NCBI RefSeq assembly: GCF_036880405.1
Contig: NZ_JBAJJM010000017.1
Coordinates: forward strand, 1-10,120
Origin: Mannheimia indoligenes
GTDB lineage: Bacteria > Pseudomonadota > Gammaproteobacteria > Enterobacterales > Pasteurellaceae
Direction of reading: 5' to 3'
DNA length: 10,120 nucleotides
Positions 1 through 5,675 of the stretch are shown here, one piece after another. How positions within the stretch are numbered: position 1 is the first letter of the stretch; every line of letters starts with the position of its first letter. The translations under genes and the position numbers were made by a program. The notes under the pieces are model-generated. The model had not been told where the DNA came from. It worked only from the letters and a program-made list of their open reading frames with translations, and did not search any database.

Positions 1-85
1 GTTTGTGGAGAAGTCATTGGTTAAAGAGAAAAAATGGCAAGAGATTGGGGAGATGGTAAGGGAAGTTGTGAGATTGGTTAAATAA
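1..85 (+). CDS. 3' end of an unidentified protein gene (partial)
   Basis: An open frame enters from the left edge (first full codon at 2) and stops at TAA 83-85, giving a 27-residue tail that starts FVEKSLVKEKK and ends VREVVRLVK. The tail is rich in Lys, Glu and Val and could form an amphipathic helix. I do not recognise the family. A hairpin that could terminate transcription starts 24 nt after the stop, which supports a real gene end here. The other two forward frames are closed early or carry no likely peptide. The piece is too short to assign a function or to link it with the Fic gene downstream. Confidence 0.5.
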   Translation, partial: FVEKSLVKEKKWQEIGEMVREVVRLVK

Positions 86-109
86 TTTTGCTTAATGCTC
101 TTCCAATTA

Positions 110-141
110 AAAACGTATGATTAATTAAGATCATACGTTTT
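110..141 (+). terminator. Probable rho-independent terminator hairpin
   Basis: A perfect 12-bp stem (AAAACGTATGAT at 110-121 pairing with ATCATACGTTTT at 130-141) encloses an 8-nt loop. It lies just after the stop of the partial upstream gene. On the plus strand the stem runs into a broken T tract (TTTTCCTTCTTT). On the minus strand it would run into TTTT followed by AATTGGAAG, so it could work weakly in both directions. It separates the upstream gene from the Fic leader. Confidence 0.65.
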
Positions 142-166
142 CCTTCTTTAGATTTTAATATCACCT

Positions 167-261
167 AAATAATCCATTTATTGCAAAATGTGATGAAAAT
201 AATCGATTTATTGCAACCATAATCAAGATTTGCGAAAATCAGGCATAAATAATCGATTTTA
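167..261 (+). repeat. Phased AT-rich repeat array upstream of the Fic gene
   Basis: The hexamer ATAATC occurs at 169-174, 199-204, 219-224 and 249-254, so the start-to-start steps are exactly 30, 20 and 30 nt. Copies 1 and 2 belong to a longer shared unit, AAATAATCSATTTATTGCAA (167-186 and 197-216, one C/G difference in the core). Copy 4 keeps AAATAATCGATTT, and copy 3 is degenerate (ATAATCAAGATTTGC). Copies 2 and 4 contain the palindrome AATCGATT. Spacing near multiples of a helical turn puts all copies on one DNA face, as in operator arrays. CATAAT at 218-223 resembles a -10 box, but I see no clear -35. An array of binding sites controlling the Fic gene is an inference. Confidence 0.6.
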
Positions 262-274
262 GTAAGAGGTTGAT

Positions 275-1846
275 ATGAATTTAAAAAAGCAGAATGTTGT
301 TCAAGATCCTATTGGTGGATTATGGTTGGCTAAAATAACTGAAACTGAAACATTTCAGCCTTTACCGGTAATAAGCGGTATTGCCGGAAGACGTTCCACT
401 TTAAGAGAAATTGAAACTGGCTTTAGAACGGAATTTTATCAAGAAAGTAGTCGACCCGCTGATACTATTATTGCTCATCTACAATTTTATCTACGTAATG
501 AAATCCCACATCTTGAGTTTCTACAGCGTCTATTTAAGAAAATAGGCTCAGTACATATACAAAGCTGGATTAACCAAGAACCAACCGGGCAATATGCTAG
601 GCGAGCTGCTTTTTTATATGAATGGCTTACCGGTGATATGCTTTCTGTACCTCATAATCTAGGAGGCAACTATATAGATGTACTAAATAGCGAAAAGGTG
701 GTTACCGCATCTAAACATCACATAGAAAAAGATGAACGTTGGCGAGTTAATAATAATCTAGCCGGTACTCCTGACTTCTGCCCAATTTTGCTTAAAACAG
801 AAAATTTTACTCAAGCAGCTGATCTAGATATTACCGGATTACTAAACAACCTTGTAGATGAATTTGGAGAGGAACTCATTCTACGGTCTTCCGTGTGGCT
901 AACGCTAAGAGAAAGCAAATCCAGTTTTAAAATTGAAGGAGAAAGTAAACAGATATCACGTATTCAGAGATTCGCTGATGTTATTGCCCGTTATACAGGA
1001 AAAGGGGAATTACCTATTAACCCGGAGCAATTATCCATACTTCAACAGTCTATTCTGGGTGATAAAACGATTTTAAGTACATATGGAATAAGGCAATCCC
1101 CTGTTTTTGTAGGGCAAACAGTCCACTTTGATGAAGTGGTACATTATATAGCTCCACCCTATCAAACCTTGATAGCTAAATTAAAAGGCTTGCAGCAATT
1201 TTGGCAGAAAACAGAGGGACAATCTTCTATTATGAGAAGTGCTGCTATTGCCTTCAGCTTTGTTTATATCCATCCTCTTGCAGATGGAAACGGAAGGGTT
1301 CATCGTTTCTTATTTAATGATATTTTAAGACGAGATGGGGTTCTACCTGATTCTATAATTTTACCTATCTCAGGCGTAATTGCCGAATCAGAAACTGAAA
1401 GACAAGCCTATTTTTCCTTGTTAGATGAAATATCTAAACTATTAATGCAAAACATTAGAGGGGATTATTCTTTTTCTAAAGAAAAAGTTAACTATGCTGA
1501 TGGCATTATCTCTAATCTTATCTTTACAAAAACAGAAAATGCTGAGCCTCTATGGCGTTTTCCTAATTTAACTAAACATGTTGAATATCTATCTCGGTTG
1601 ATAAAACACGTTATTACTCACGATATGCACCAGGAATCCTCTTATCTACTTCATCACCAGAATGCAAGAGAAGCAATAAAAGACATTATCGAAATGCCAA
1701 ATGAGTATGCTGATCGAATTATTCGCAGTGTTTTACAAAATCAAGGACAACGCTCAAATAAACTTATCAAGGAATTTGAGTTTTTAGCTGATGATGATTT
1801 ATGGGAAAAGTTAAAAGTGGTGGTAATAGATAGCTTTAAAAATTAG
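275..1846 (+). CDS. Fic family protein (predicted protein AMP-transferase), self-inhibited class
   Basis: Predicted cytoplasmic enzyme that transfers AMP from ATP to a hydroxyl side chain of a target protein. The Fic active-site loop is intact at residues 333-344 (HPLADGNGRVHR: catalytic His333, acidic Asp337, Arg341 and Arg344). The motif SFKIEG at 217-222 fits the inhibitory (S/T)xxxE(G/N) helix, and its position before the Fic loop makes this a class II, self-inhibited Fic protein, with Glu221 expected to block ATP placement. Residues 1-200 form a family-specific N-terminal region (PTGQYARRAAFLYEWLTG at 103-120). The tail beyond about 430 is helical and may hold a helix-turn-helix. At 523 residues it is longer than the common Fic plus winged-helix proteins of about 370. 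Start ATG 275 follows AAGAGG at 264-269. No antitoxin gene is adjacent. The target protein is unknown. Confidence 0.9.
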   Translation: MNLKKQNVVQDPIGGLWLAKITETETFQPLPVISGIAGRRSTLREIETGFRTEFYQESSRPADTIIAHLQFYLRNEIPHLEFLQRLFKKIGSVHIQSWINQEPTGQYARRAAFLYEWLTGDMLSVPHNLGGNYIDVLNSEKVVTASKHHIEKDERWRVNNNLAGTPDFCPILLKTENFTQAADLDITGLLNNLVDEFGEELILRSSVWLTLRESKSSFKIEGESKQISRIQRFADVIARYTGKGELPINPEQLSILQQSILGDKTILSTYGIRQSPVFVGQTVHFDEVVHYIAPPYQTLIAKLKGLQQFWQKTEGQSSIMRSAAIAFSFVYIHPLADGNGRVHRFLFNDILRRDGVLPDSIILPISGVIAESETERQAYFSLLDEISKLLMQNIRGDYSFSKEKVNYADGIISNLIFTKTENAEPLWRFPNLTKHVEYLSRLIKHVITHDMHQESSYLLHHQNAREAIKDIIEMPNEYADRIIRSVLQNQGQRSNKLIKEFEFLADDDLWEKLKVVVIDSFKN

Positions 1847-1872
1847 AAAATATTACATATTTTCTATATATC

Positions 1873-1913
1873 CTTAATTTATATAGATAATTAATGTTCA
1901 TCTATAAATTAAG
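1873..1913. repeat. Inverted repeat after the Fic gene
   Basis: CTTAATTTATATAGAT (1873-1888) can pair with ATCTATAAATTAAG (1900-1913), with a 2-nt bulge in the left arm and an 11-nt loop. It lies 27 nt after the Fic stop in the convergent gap. It is almost entirely A-T pairs with no T run, so it is a weak terminator candidate at best. It could also be a protein-binding dyad or mRNA 3' end protection. Confidence 0.4.
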
Positions 1914-1939
1914 AACAGCATTTTTCAAAATATCTAGTA

Positions 1940-1963
1940 AAAGAAGTTTAACTTAACTTCTTT
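1940..1963. terminator. Probable bidirectional terminator between the convergent Fic and lgoR genes
   Basis: AAAGAAGTT (1940-1948) and AACTTCTTT (1955-1963) form a perfect 9-bp stem with a 6-nt loop. It ends 3 nt from the stop codon of the minus-strand regulator. Read on the minus strand, the stem runs into TTTT; on the plus strand it runs into TTTAATTT. The symmetric layout suits shared termination of two converging genes. Confidence 0.55.
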
Positions 1964-1966
1964 AAT

Positions 1967-2866
1967 TTAGATAATACTGTCCATAAGCGATTTTCTTGCA
2001 GTCTGTAAATGCTTTCTTAATGCAGCAATAGCAGCTAAGTCGTCTTTAATCACAATTTTTACAATTAACGCTAAATGTTCTTCTACTGCGAGAATATTTC
2101 TTGTATGTAAATTCTTATTATCCCATTGATAATGAAAGTGAAAAATAACAGAAATTAGTTCTATAAAGTCATTTATAAATGGATTATCTGCAGCAGATAA
2201 AATAAGTGTATGTAATTTTCTATCTAACTCTGAAAAATCTCTATATTTTTCAACTATATTATCTCTAAGTTCCCGATGTTCTTGTAACAATACTTTCATT
2301 TCTAACCAGCGAATATCATTCGCAGGCAAATTCATAAAACAATTTAATGCATGACACTCCAGCATTTCTCTTAATTCAAATAACTTATCTGCATAATGAG
2401 GAGTAAATTCAATCAATTTCCATCTTCCTCTACCAATATTCTTTATTAAGTTAAAACGTGAAAATTGAATTAAATATTCTTTTACTGTAAGAACATCAAC
2501 ATTAGAATCACCAGCTAATTTTAGTTCACTAAACTCATCTCCAGGTTTTATTATTTTTTGTTTAATTACTGTCTGAAAAAACGCCTCAAACTTCTGTAGT
2601 TGATCTTTATGATATTTTTTGATTTTAATACTCGATATTTTTTCAGACTCTTCTGGTAATCTAGCTATTATTAAATCATTATTACTTTTTATTAAAATAT
2701 CTAAGCTAAGTAAATGATCCGTAGCATGCCTAACCGTAGTTCTACTTACATTATAAAGGGTTGCTAATGCAGACTGCGATGGCAGCCTATCTTTAAATTC
2801 TCCCTCAATTATAGAACTCATCATCTGATTTATAACATCTTCTCTTATATCAAATCCCTTACTCAT
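1967..2866 (-). CDS. lgoR: GntR/FadR-type (FCD) transcriptional regulator, probable LgoR
   Basis: DNA-binding regulator, most likely of the divergent sugar-acid operon. From the chosen start it has 299 residues. Residues 6-65 are a GntR winged helix-turn-helix (RLPSQSALATLYNVSRTTVRHA at 28-48). Residues 88-152 look like a second, diverged winged helix (IKPGDEFSELKLA to IGRGRWKLIEF). Residues 155-299 are an FCD effector domain with ELREMLE at 164-170 and the expected metal or ligand residues Asp215, His219, His264 and His286. The frame opens further upstream at a GTG (2899), but that adds a poor hydrophobic stretch; ATG 2864-2866 has TTAGGG just before it and starts MSKGFDIRED. Length and position beside an lgoD-like gene match E. 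coli LgoR (YjjM). UxuR and ExuR are related alternatives. The gene is visibly more AT-rich than uxaB and uxaA. FCD regulators are commonly repressors released by a sugar acid. Confidence 0.8.
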   Translation of the reverse strand: MSKGFDIREDVINQMMSSIIEGEFKDRLPSQSALATLYNVSRTTVRHATDHLLSLDILIKSNNDLIIARLPEESEKISSIKIKKYHKDQLQKFEAFFQTVIKQKIIKPGDEFSELKLAGDSNVDVLTVKEYLIQFSRFNLIKNIGRGRWKLIEFTPHYADKLFELREMLECHALNCFMNLPANDIRWLEMKVLLQEHRELRDNIVEKYRDFSELDRKLHTLILSAADNPFINDFIELISVIFHFHYQWDNKNLHTRNILAVEEHLALIVKIVIKDDLAAIAALRKHLQTARKSLMDSII

Positions 2867-2924
2867 CTCGAACCCTAATAAAAAACACATAAAAAACACA
2901 AAACCATAGTGTTAATCACAATAT

Positions 2925-2939
2925 CAAAAAACTTTTTTG
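2925..2939. promoter_or_regulatory. Candidate operator in the lgoR-lgoD divergent control region
   Basis: The 143-nt gap between the two divergent starts holds a perfect 7+1+7 palindrome, CAAAAAACTTTTTTG. It is bracketed by an 8-bp inverted pair, AAAACCAT (2900-2907) and ATGGTTTT (2946-2953), and followed by the palindrome TTTTTTAAAAAA (2950-2961). The ACCA/TGGT halves recall operators of uronate GntR regulators. The palindrome touches the proposed -35 of lgoD. A/T-rich DNA yields such dyads by chance, so the binding role is an inference. Confidence 0.4.
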
Positions 2940-2965
2940 TTTTAAATGGTTTTTTAAAAAATAAT
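2937..2965 (+). promoter_or_regulatory. Candidate promoter of the lgoD operon
   Basis: TTGTTT (2937-2942) is followed after 17 nt by AATAAT (2960-2965), a five-of-six match to the -10 consensus. This would place the transcript start near 2972 and leave a leader of about 38 nt with AGAGGAGAG at 2997-3005. The -35 match is poor, so the call is tentative. Confidence 0.35.
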
Positions 2966-3009
2966 GCTTGCTAGTAGTTATATATCATTTATATGTAGAG
3001 GAGAGTGTA

Positions 3010-4026
3010 ATGAGAACTTTAGTTTGCAAAGAGCCTTTTAAATTAGCTTATGAAGAAAGAGAAAAGCCTAGAGCTAAAAGTGATGAAGCTATCATAAAAA
3101 TCTCAGCTGTAGGTATTTGTGGTACAGACATTCATGCTTATGCTGGAAATCAACCTTTCTTTTCCTATCCAAGGGTACTTGGACACGAAGCAAGTGGTGT
3201 AATTATTGAGTTAGGTGAAAATGTTTCTAGTTTCAAAGTAGGACAACGAGTTGCCTTAATACCTTATGTCTCTTGTGATGAATGTGATGCGTGTAAAAGT
3301 GGAAAAACAAATTGTTGTGAAAAAATCTCTGTAATTGGTGTTCACGAAGATGGTGCATTCAGTGAGTATTTAGCTGTCCCGGCTAAAAATATTTTACCGA
3401 TTGATGATAGTGTTGATTTTACGACAGCAGCATTAATTGAGCCTTTTGCTATTAGTGCACACGCGATAAGACGAGCACAACTGAATAAAGGAGATGATGT
3501 ACTCGTTGTTGGTGCTGGTCCGATAGGATTAGCTGCTGCTGCAATTGCATTTGCAGATGGTGCAAATGTTGTTATTGCAGATACAAGTGCAGAACGCAGA
3601 TTACATATCCAAAAACAACTTCGAGGAATAAAAACCCTCGACCCTATTAATGAGAAACTAGAAGATTTTTTTGGAGGAAGACTCCCGTTAGTTGTTATTG
3701 ATGCTACAGGCAATCCAAAAGCGATGAACAATGCAGTAAATTCAATTCGTCACGGAGGAAAAATTGTATTCGTAGGATTATTCAAAGGTAATTTAGAAAT
3801 TCCTGATCCCGATTTTCATAAAAAAGAAACTACTATGATGGGCAGCCGTAATGCAACATTTGAGGATTTTGCCAAAGTACAGAGATTGATGTCCGAAGGT
3901 AAAATCTCTGCCAATATGATGCTAACACATTTATTTGATTATGATGAGCTAGCTGATATCTATGAAGAAAAAATCACTAAAAATAAAGAATTAATCAAAA
4001 GTGTTATTTTATTTAAGAACAGATAA
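3010..4026 (+). CDS. lgoD: L-galactonate 5-dehydrogenase (zinc-containing alcohol dehydrogenase family)
   Basis: Predicted cytoplasmic NAD-dependent enzyme that oxidises L-galactonate at C5 to D-tagaturonate. It is a medium-chain dehydrogenase of 338 residues (E. coli LgoD/YjjN, about 340). Catalytic zinc ligands are Cys37, His59 and Glu144 (GICGTD, LGHE, LIEPF). The structural zinc site is Cys89, Cys92, Cys95 and Cys103. The nucleotide fold carries GAGPIG at 168-173. Stretches such as GNQPFFSYPRVLGHE, TNCCEKISVIGVH and ETTMMGSRNAT match my memory of E. coli LgoD closely. The frame extends up to a TTG at 2968, but ATG 3010 has a strong AGAGGAGAG site 4 nt upstream and starts at the family's normal point. 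Alternative substrate: L-gulonate (giving fructuronate), as proposed for relatives. The altronate-branch genes downstream favour L-galactonate. Confidence 0.85.
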   Translation: MRTLVCKEPFKLAYEEREKPRAKSDEAIIKISAVGICGTDIHAYAGNQPFFSYPRVLGHEASGVIIELGENVSSFKVGQRVALIPYVSCDECDACKSGKTNCCEKISVIGVHEDGAFSEYLAVPAKNILPIDDSVDFTTAALIEPFAISAHAIRRAQLNKGDDVLVVGAGPIGLAAAAIAFADGANVVIADTSAERRLHIQKQLRGIKTLDPINEKLEDFFGGRLPLVVIDATGNPKAMNNAVNSIRHGGKIVFVGLFKGNLEIPDPDFHKKETTMMGSRNATFEDFAKVQRLMSEGKISANMMLTHLFDYDELADIYEEKITKNKELIKSVILFKNR

Positions 4027-4047
4027 AAAACACTTAAATATGACGGA

Positions 4048-4116
4048 TAACTAATTTTTAAACAATTTTTATGCAACTTTTTAATTAATTAGTTACATTA
4101 ATATTCAATCTATACT
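4048..4116 (+). promoter_or_regulatory. Candidate internal promoter and dyad before the TRAP genes
   Basis: The 117-nt gap between lgoD and dctP is the longest inside the operon. It holds a 9-bp inverted pair, TAACTAATT (4048-4056) and AATTAGTTA (4087-4095), with 30 nt between arms. TATACT at 4111-4116 resembles a -10 box, with TTAGTT (4089-4094) 16 nt upstream as a possible -35 that overlaps the right arm. This would allow extra, regulated transcription of the transporter. No T run follows the dyad, so a terminator is unlikely. Suggestive only. Confidence 0.35.
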
Positions 4117-4143
4117 ACCTATTATTTCTGATGGAGAAACACT

Positions 4144-5130
4144 ATGAAACTACTTTCTAAATCAATTAAGACAATTCTTTCAGTTGGCTTGTTAGGAGCG
4201 TCTATCAATGCTTTAGCTGGTACTGAAATTATGATTGCTTATGGAAATCAACCTGGTGAACCAATTGATAAAGCAATGCATTTCTGGGCTGATAAGGTTA
4301 AAGAAAAATCAAATGGAGATATCACATTTAAACTATTTCCATCTAGCCAACTTGGTAGTGAAACAGAAGTGATGGAACAAGCTAAATTTGGAGCAAATAT
4401 TATTACCATTAGTGATTATGGTGCATTAATGGATCTTGTTCCGGATCTTGGTGTAATTAATGCTCCTTATATCAGTCAATCTTTCGAGAAAAAATCAAAG
4501 TTGTTAAATTCCGATTGGTTTAAAGAACTAAGCAATAAATTAGACCAGCATCAAATTCATATTATTGTTCCTGATGTAGTATATGGAACTCGCCACCTAT
4601 TAACTAAAAAACAAGTTACTAAGCCTGAAGATTTAAAAGGAGTAAAAGTGCGTGTGCAACACTCCCGTTTATTCCTTGAAACCATTAAAGCAATGGGCGG
4701 CGTTCCAACACCAATGTCATTATCTGATGTTTATCCGGGGTTATCGGAAGGTATTATTGATGGATTAGAAAATCCAGCCGTTGTTTTATTTGGTGGAAAA
4801 TTCTTTGAAGTAGCAAAAAACCTAAGTCTAACAGCTCATACTAAACATATGTCTCCTTTTGTTGCAGGAACATCTTTTTGGAATACTCTAACGCCTGAGC
4901 AACAAAATATCATCATTGAAGCTAGCCGCGAAATGGTTGTTTATGGTGCAAATTTAATTAATGAAGCAGAACAAGAAGCTCTTCAAAAATTAAAAGATGC
5001 CGGAGTTACGATTAATGAAGTAGATTTACCTGCATTTGAACAATCTGTAAGTGGCGTTATTTCTACAGGCTTCCCTGAATGGTCTCCAAATCTATATAAG
5101 AATGTTCAAGAAAAATTATCTCAATTTTAA
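4144..5130 (+). CDS. dctP: TRAP transporter periplasmic sugar-acid-binding protein (DctP family)
   Basis: Periplasmic receptor that captures a carboxylated solute and passes it to the membrane partners encoded next. It has 328 residues. A signal peptide covers 1-25 (basic start MKLLSKSIK, hydrophobic core ILSVGLLG, likely cut after ALA at 23-25). The mature part has the DctP layout, including GVKVRVQ at 166-172 with the conserved carboxylate-binding Arg170, and the motif LSDVYPGLSEGIIDGLEN at 193-210. GGAG at 4133-4136 sits 7 nt before the ATG. Close in kind to the solute-binding protein of the H. influenzae TRAP cluster beside a zinc dehydrogenase gene (HI0052, from memory). Ligand inferred from context: L-galactonate or a similar aldonate or uronate. 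Gene symbol is by family, not orthology. Confidence 0.9.
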   Translation: MKLLSKSIKTILSVGLLGASINALAGTEIMIAYGNQPGEPIDKAMHFWADKVKEKSNGDITFKLFPSSQLGSETEVMEQAKFGANIITISDYGALMDLVPDLGVINAPYISQSFEKKSKLLNSDWFKELSNKLDQHQIHIIVPDVVYGTRHLLTKKQVTKPEDLKGVKVRVQHSRLFLETIKAMGGVPTPMSLSDVYPGLSEGIIDGLENPAVVLFGGKFFEVAKNLSLTAHTKHMSPFVAGTSFWNTLTPEQQNIIIEASREMVVYGANLINEAEQEALQKLKDAGVTINEVDLPAFEQSVSGVISTGFPEWSPNLYKNVQEKLSQF

Positions 5131-5139
5131 CTAACTCTA

Positions 5140-5171
5140 TACAAGGTGGTTAAAGATTTAACCACCTTGTA
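5140..5171 (+). promoter_or_regulatory. Strong intercistronic hairpin between dctP and dctQ
   Basis: TACAAGGTGGTTAAA (5140-5154) and TTTAACCACCTTGTA (5157-5171) are perfect complements, 15 bp, with only 2 nt between. It starts 9 nt after the dctP stop and ends before the dctQ ribosome site (AAGGA, 5174-5178). No T run follows, so full termination is unlikely. Known parallel: hairpins after binding-protein genes protect the upstream mRNA end and let the receptor outnumber the membrane subunits. That role is inferred here. Confidence 0.75.
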
Positions 5172-5187
5172 ATAAGGATAGGTTTAT

Positions 5188-5673
5188 ATGAATACTATAA
5201 AAGAACCAAAGAAATTTTGGCTAAGTGATATAGATGAAATTTTAGCTTCTTTATTTTTAGCCTTAATAGTCATATTTTCAGGCTATGGCGTGATAACACG
5301 CTATTTCTTAAACTCTCCAAGTGCTTGGGTAGAAGAAGTCTGTGTTGTATTTTTCATCTGGTTCACATTCTTAGCTTCTAGTGCATTATGTAAAAATAAT
5401 GAGCTAATTAGGATTGATTATTTATTAACAAAAATTCCAACTAAAGTTGCAAACTTTATCGATGGAATTATCCAACCATTAATTATGATTTTTTGCTTAG
5501 CATTTATGATTTACTTAGGATTTAAATTACTCCCTATGTCAAAAATGCGATTCACCCCTGGGTTACAAATATCATACATCTATATTTATTCAATTATTCC
5601 AATAAGTGCATTGTTTATGCTCTTCTATGAAATAAGAAAGATCATATATCACATTAAAATCAATAGAGGTTAA
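5188..5673 (+). CDS. dctQ: TRAP transporter small membrane subunit (DctQ family)
   Basis: Inner-membrane subunit that pairs with DctM and docks the loaded binding protein. It has 161 residues, normal for the family. Four hydrophobic segments lie near 17-36, 48-66, 88-112 and 126-148. The family signature follows the first segment: SAWVEEVCVVFFIWFTFLAS at 45-64, then the charged stretch KNNELIRIDYLL at 69-80. AAGGA at 5174-5178 serves the ATG 9 nt on. The stop is followed after 2 nt by the dctM start, so the two are probably translationally coupled. Sequence is very AT-rich, like lgoR and lgoD. Confidence 0.9.
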   Translation: MNTIKEPKKFWLSDIDEILASLFLALIVIFSGYGVITRYFLNSPSAWVEEVCVVFFIWFTFLASSALCKNNELIRIDYLLTKIPTKVANFIDGIIQPLIMIFCLAFMIYLGFKLLPMSKMRFTPGLQISYIYIYSIIPISALFMLFYEIRKIIYHIKINRG

Positions 5674-5675
5674 TT

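Noticed and set aside
371..380. Uptake-signal-like ATAAGCGGTA in the Fic gene
   Set aside because: It has a mismatch in the 9-nt core and lacks the T-rich and GCAA tracts that follow a true signal, so it is treated as chance.
275..1966. Fic as part of a type I restriction or toxin-antitoxin locus
   Set aside because: No antitoxin or restriction gene is visible, the inhibitory motif is within the Fic protein itself, and the 27-residue upstream tail is not enough to name a restriction subunit.
2867..2899. Eleven-residue N-terminal extension of the regulator from a GTG start
   Set aside because: The extension is hydrophobic (FFMCFLLGF), has no ribosome site before it, and would place DNA control sequence inside the gene.
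2905..2920. Possible CRP site in the lgoR-lgoD gap
   Set aside because: One half (TCACA at 2916-2920) is perfect, but the partner half at 2905-2909 (CATAG) has only one match to TGTGA. CRP control of sugar-acid genes is plausible but not supported here.
3342..3731. Minus-strand open frame of 129 codons inside lgoD
   Set aside because: It lies wholly within a strongly conserved dehydrogenase gene, its peptide is low-complexity Ala/Ser-rich, and it has no convincing start site. It is a shadow of lgoD.
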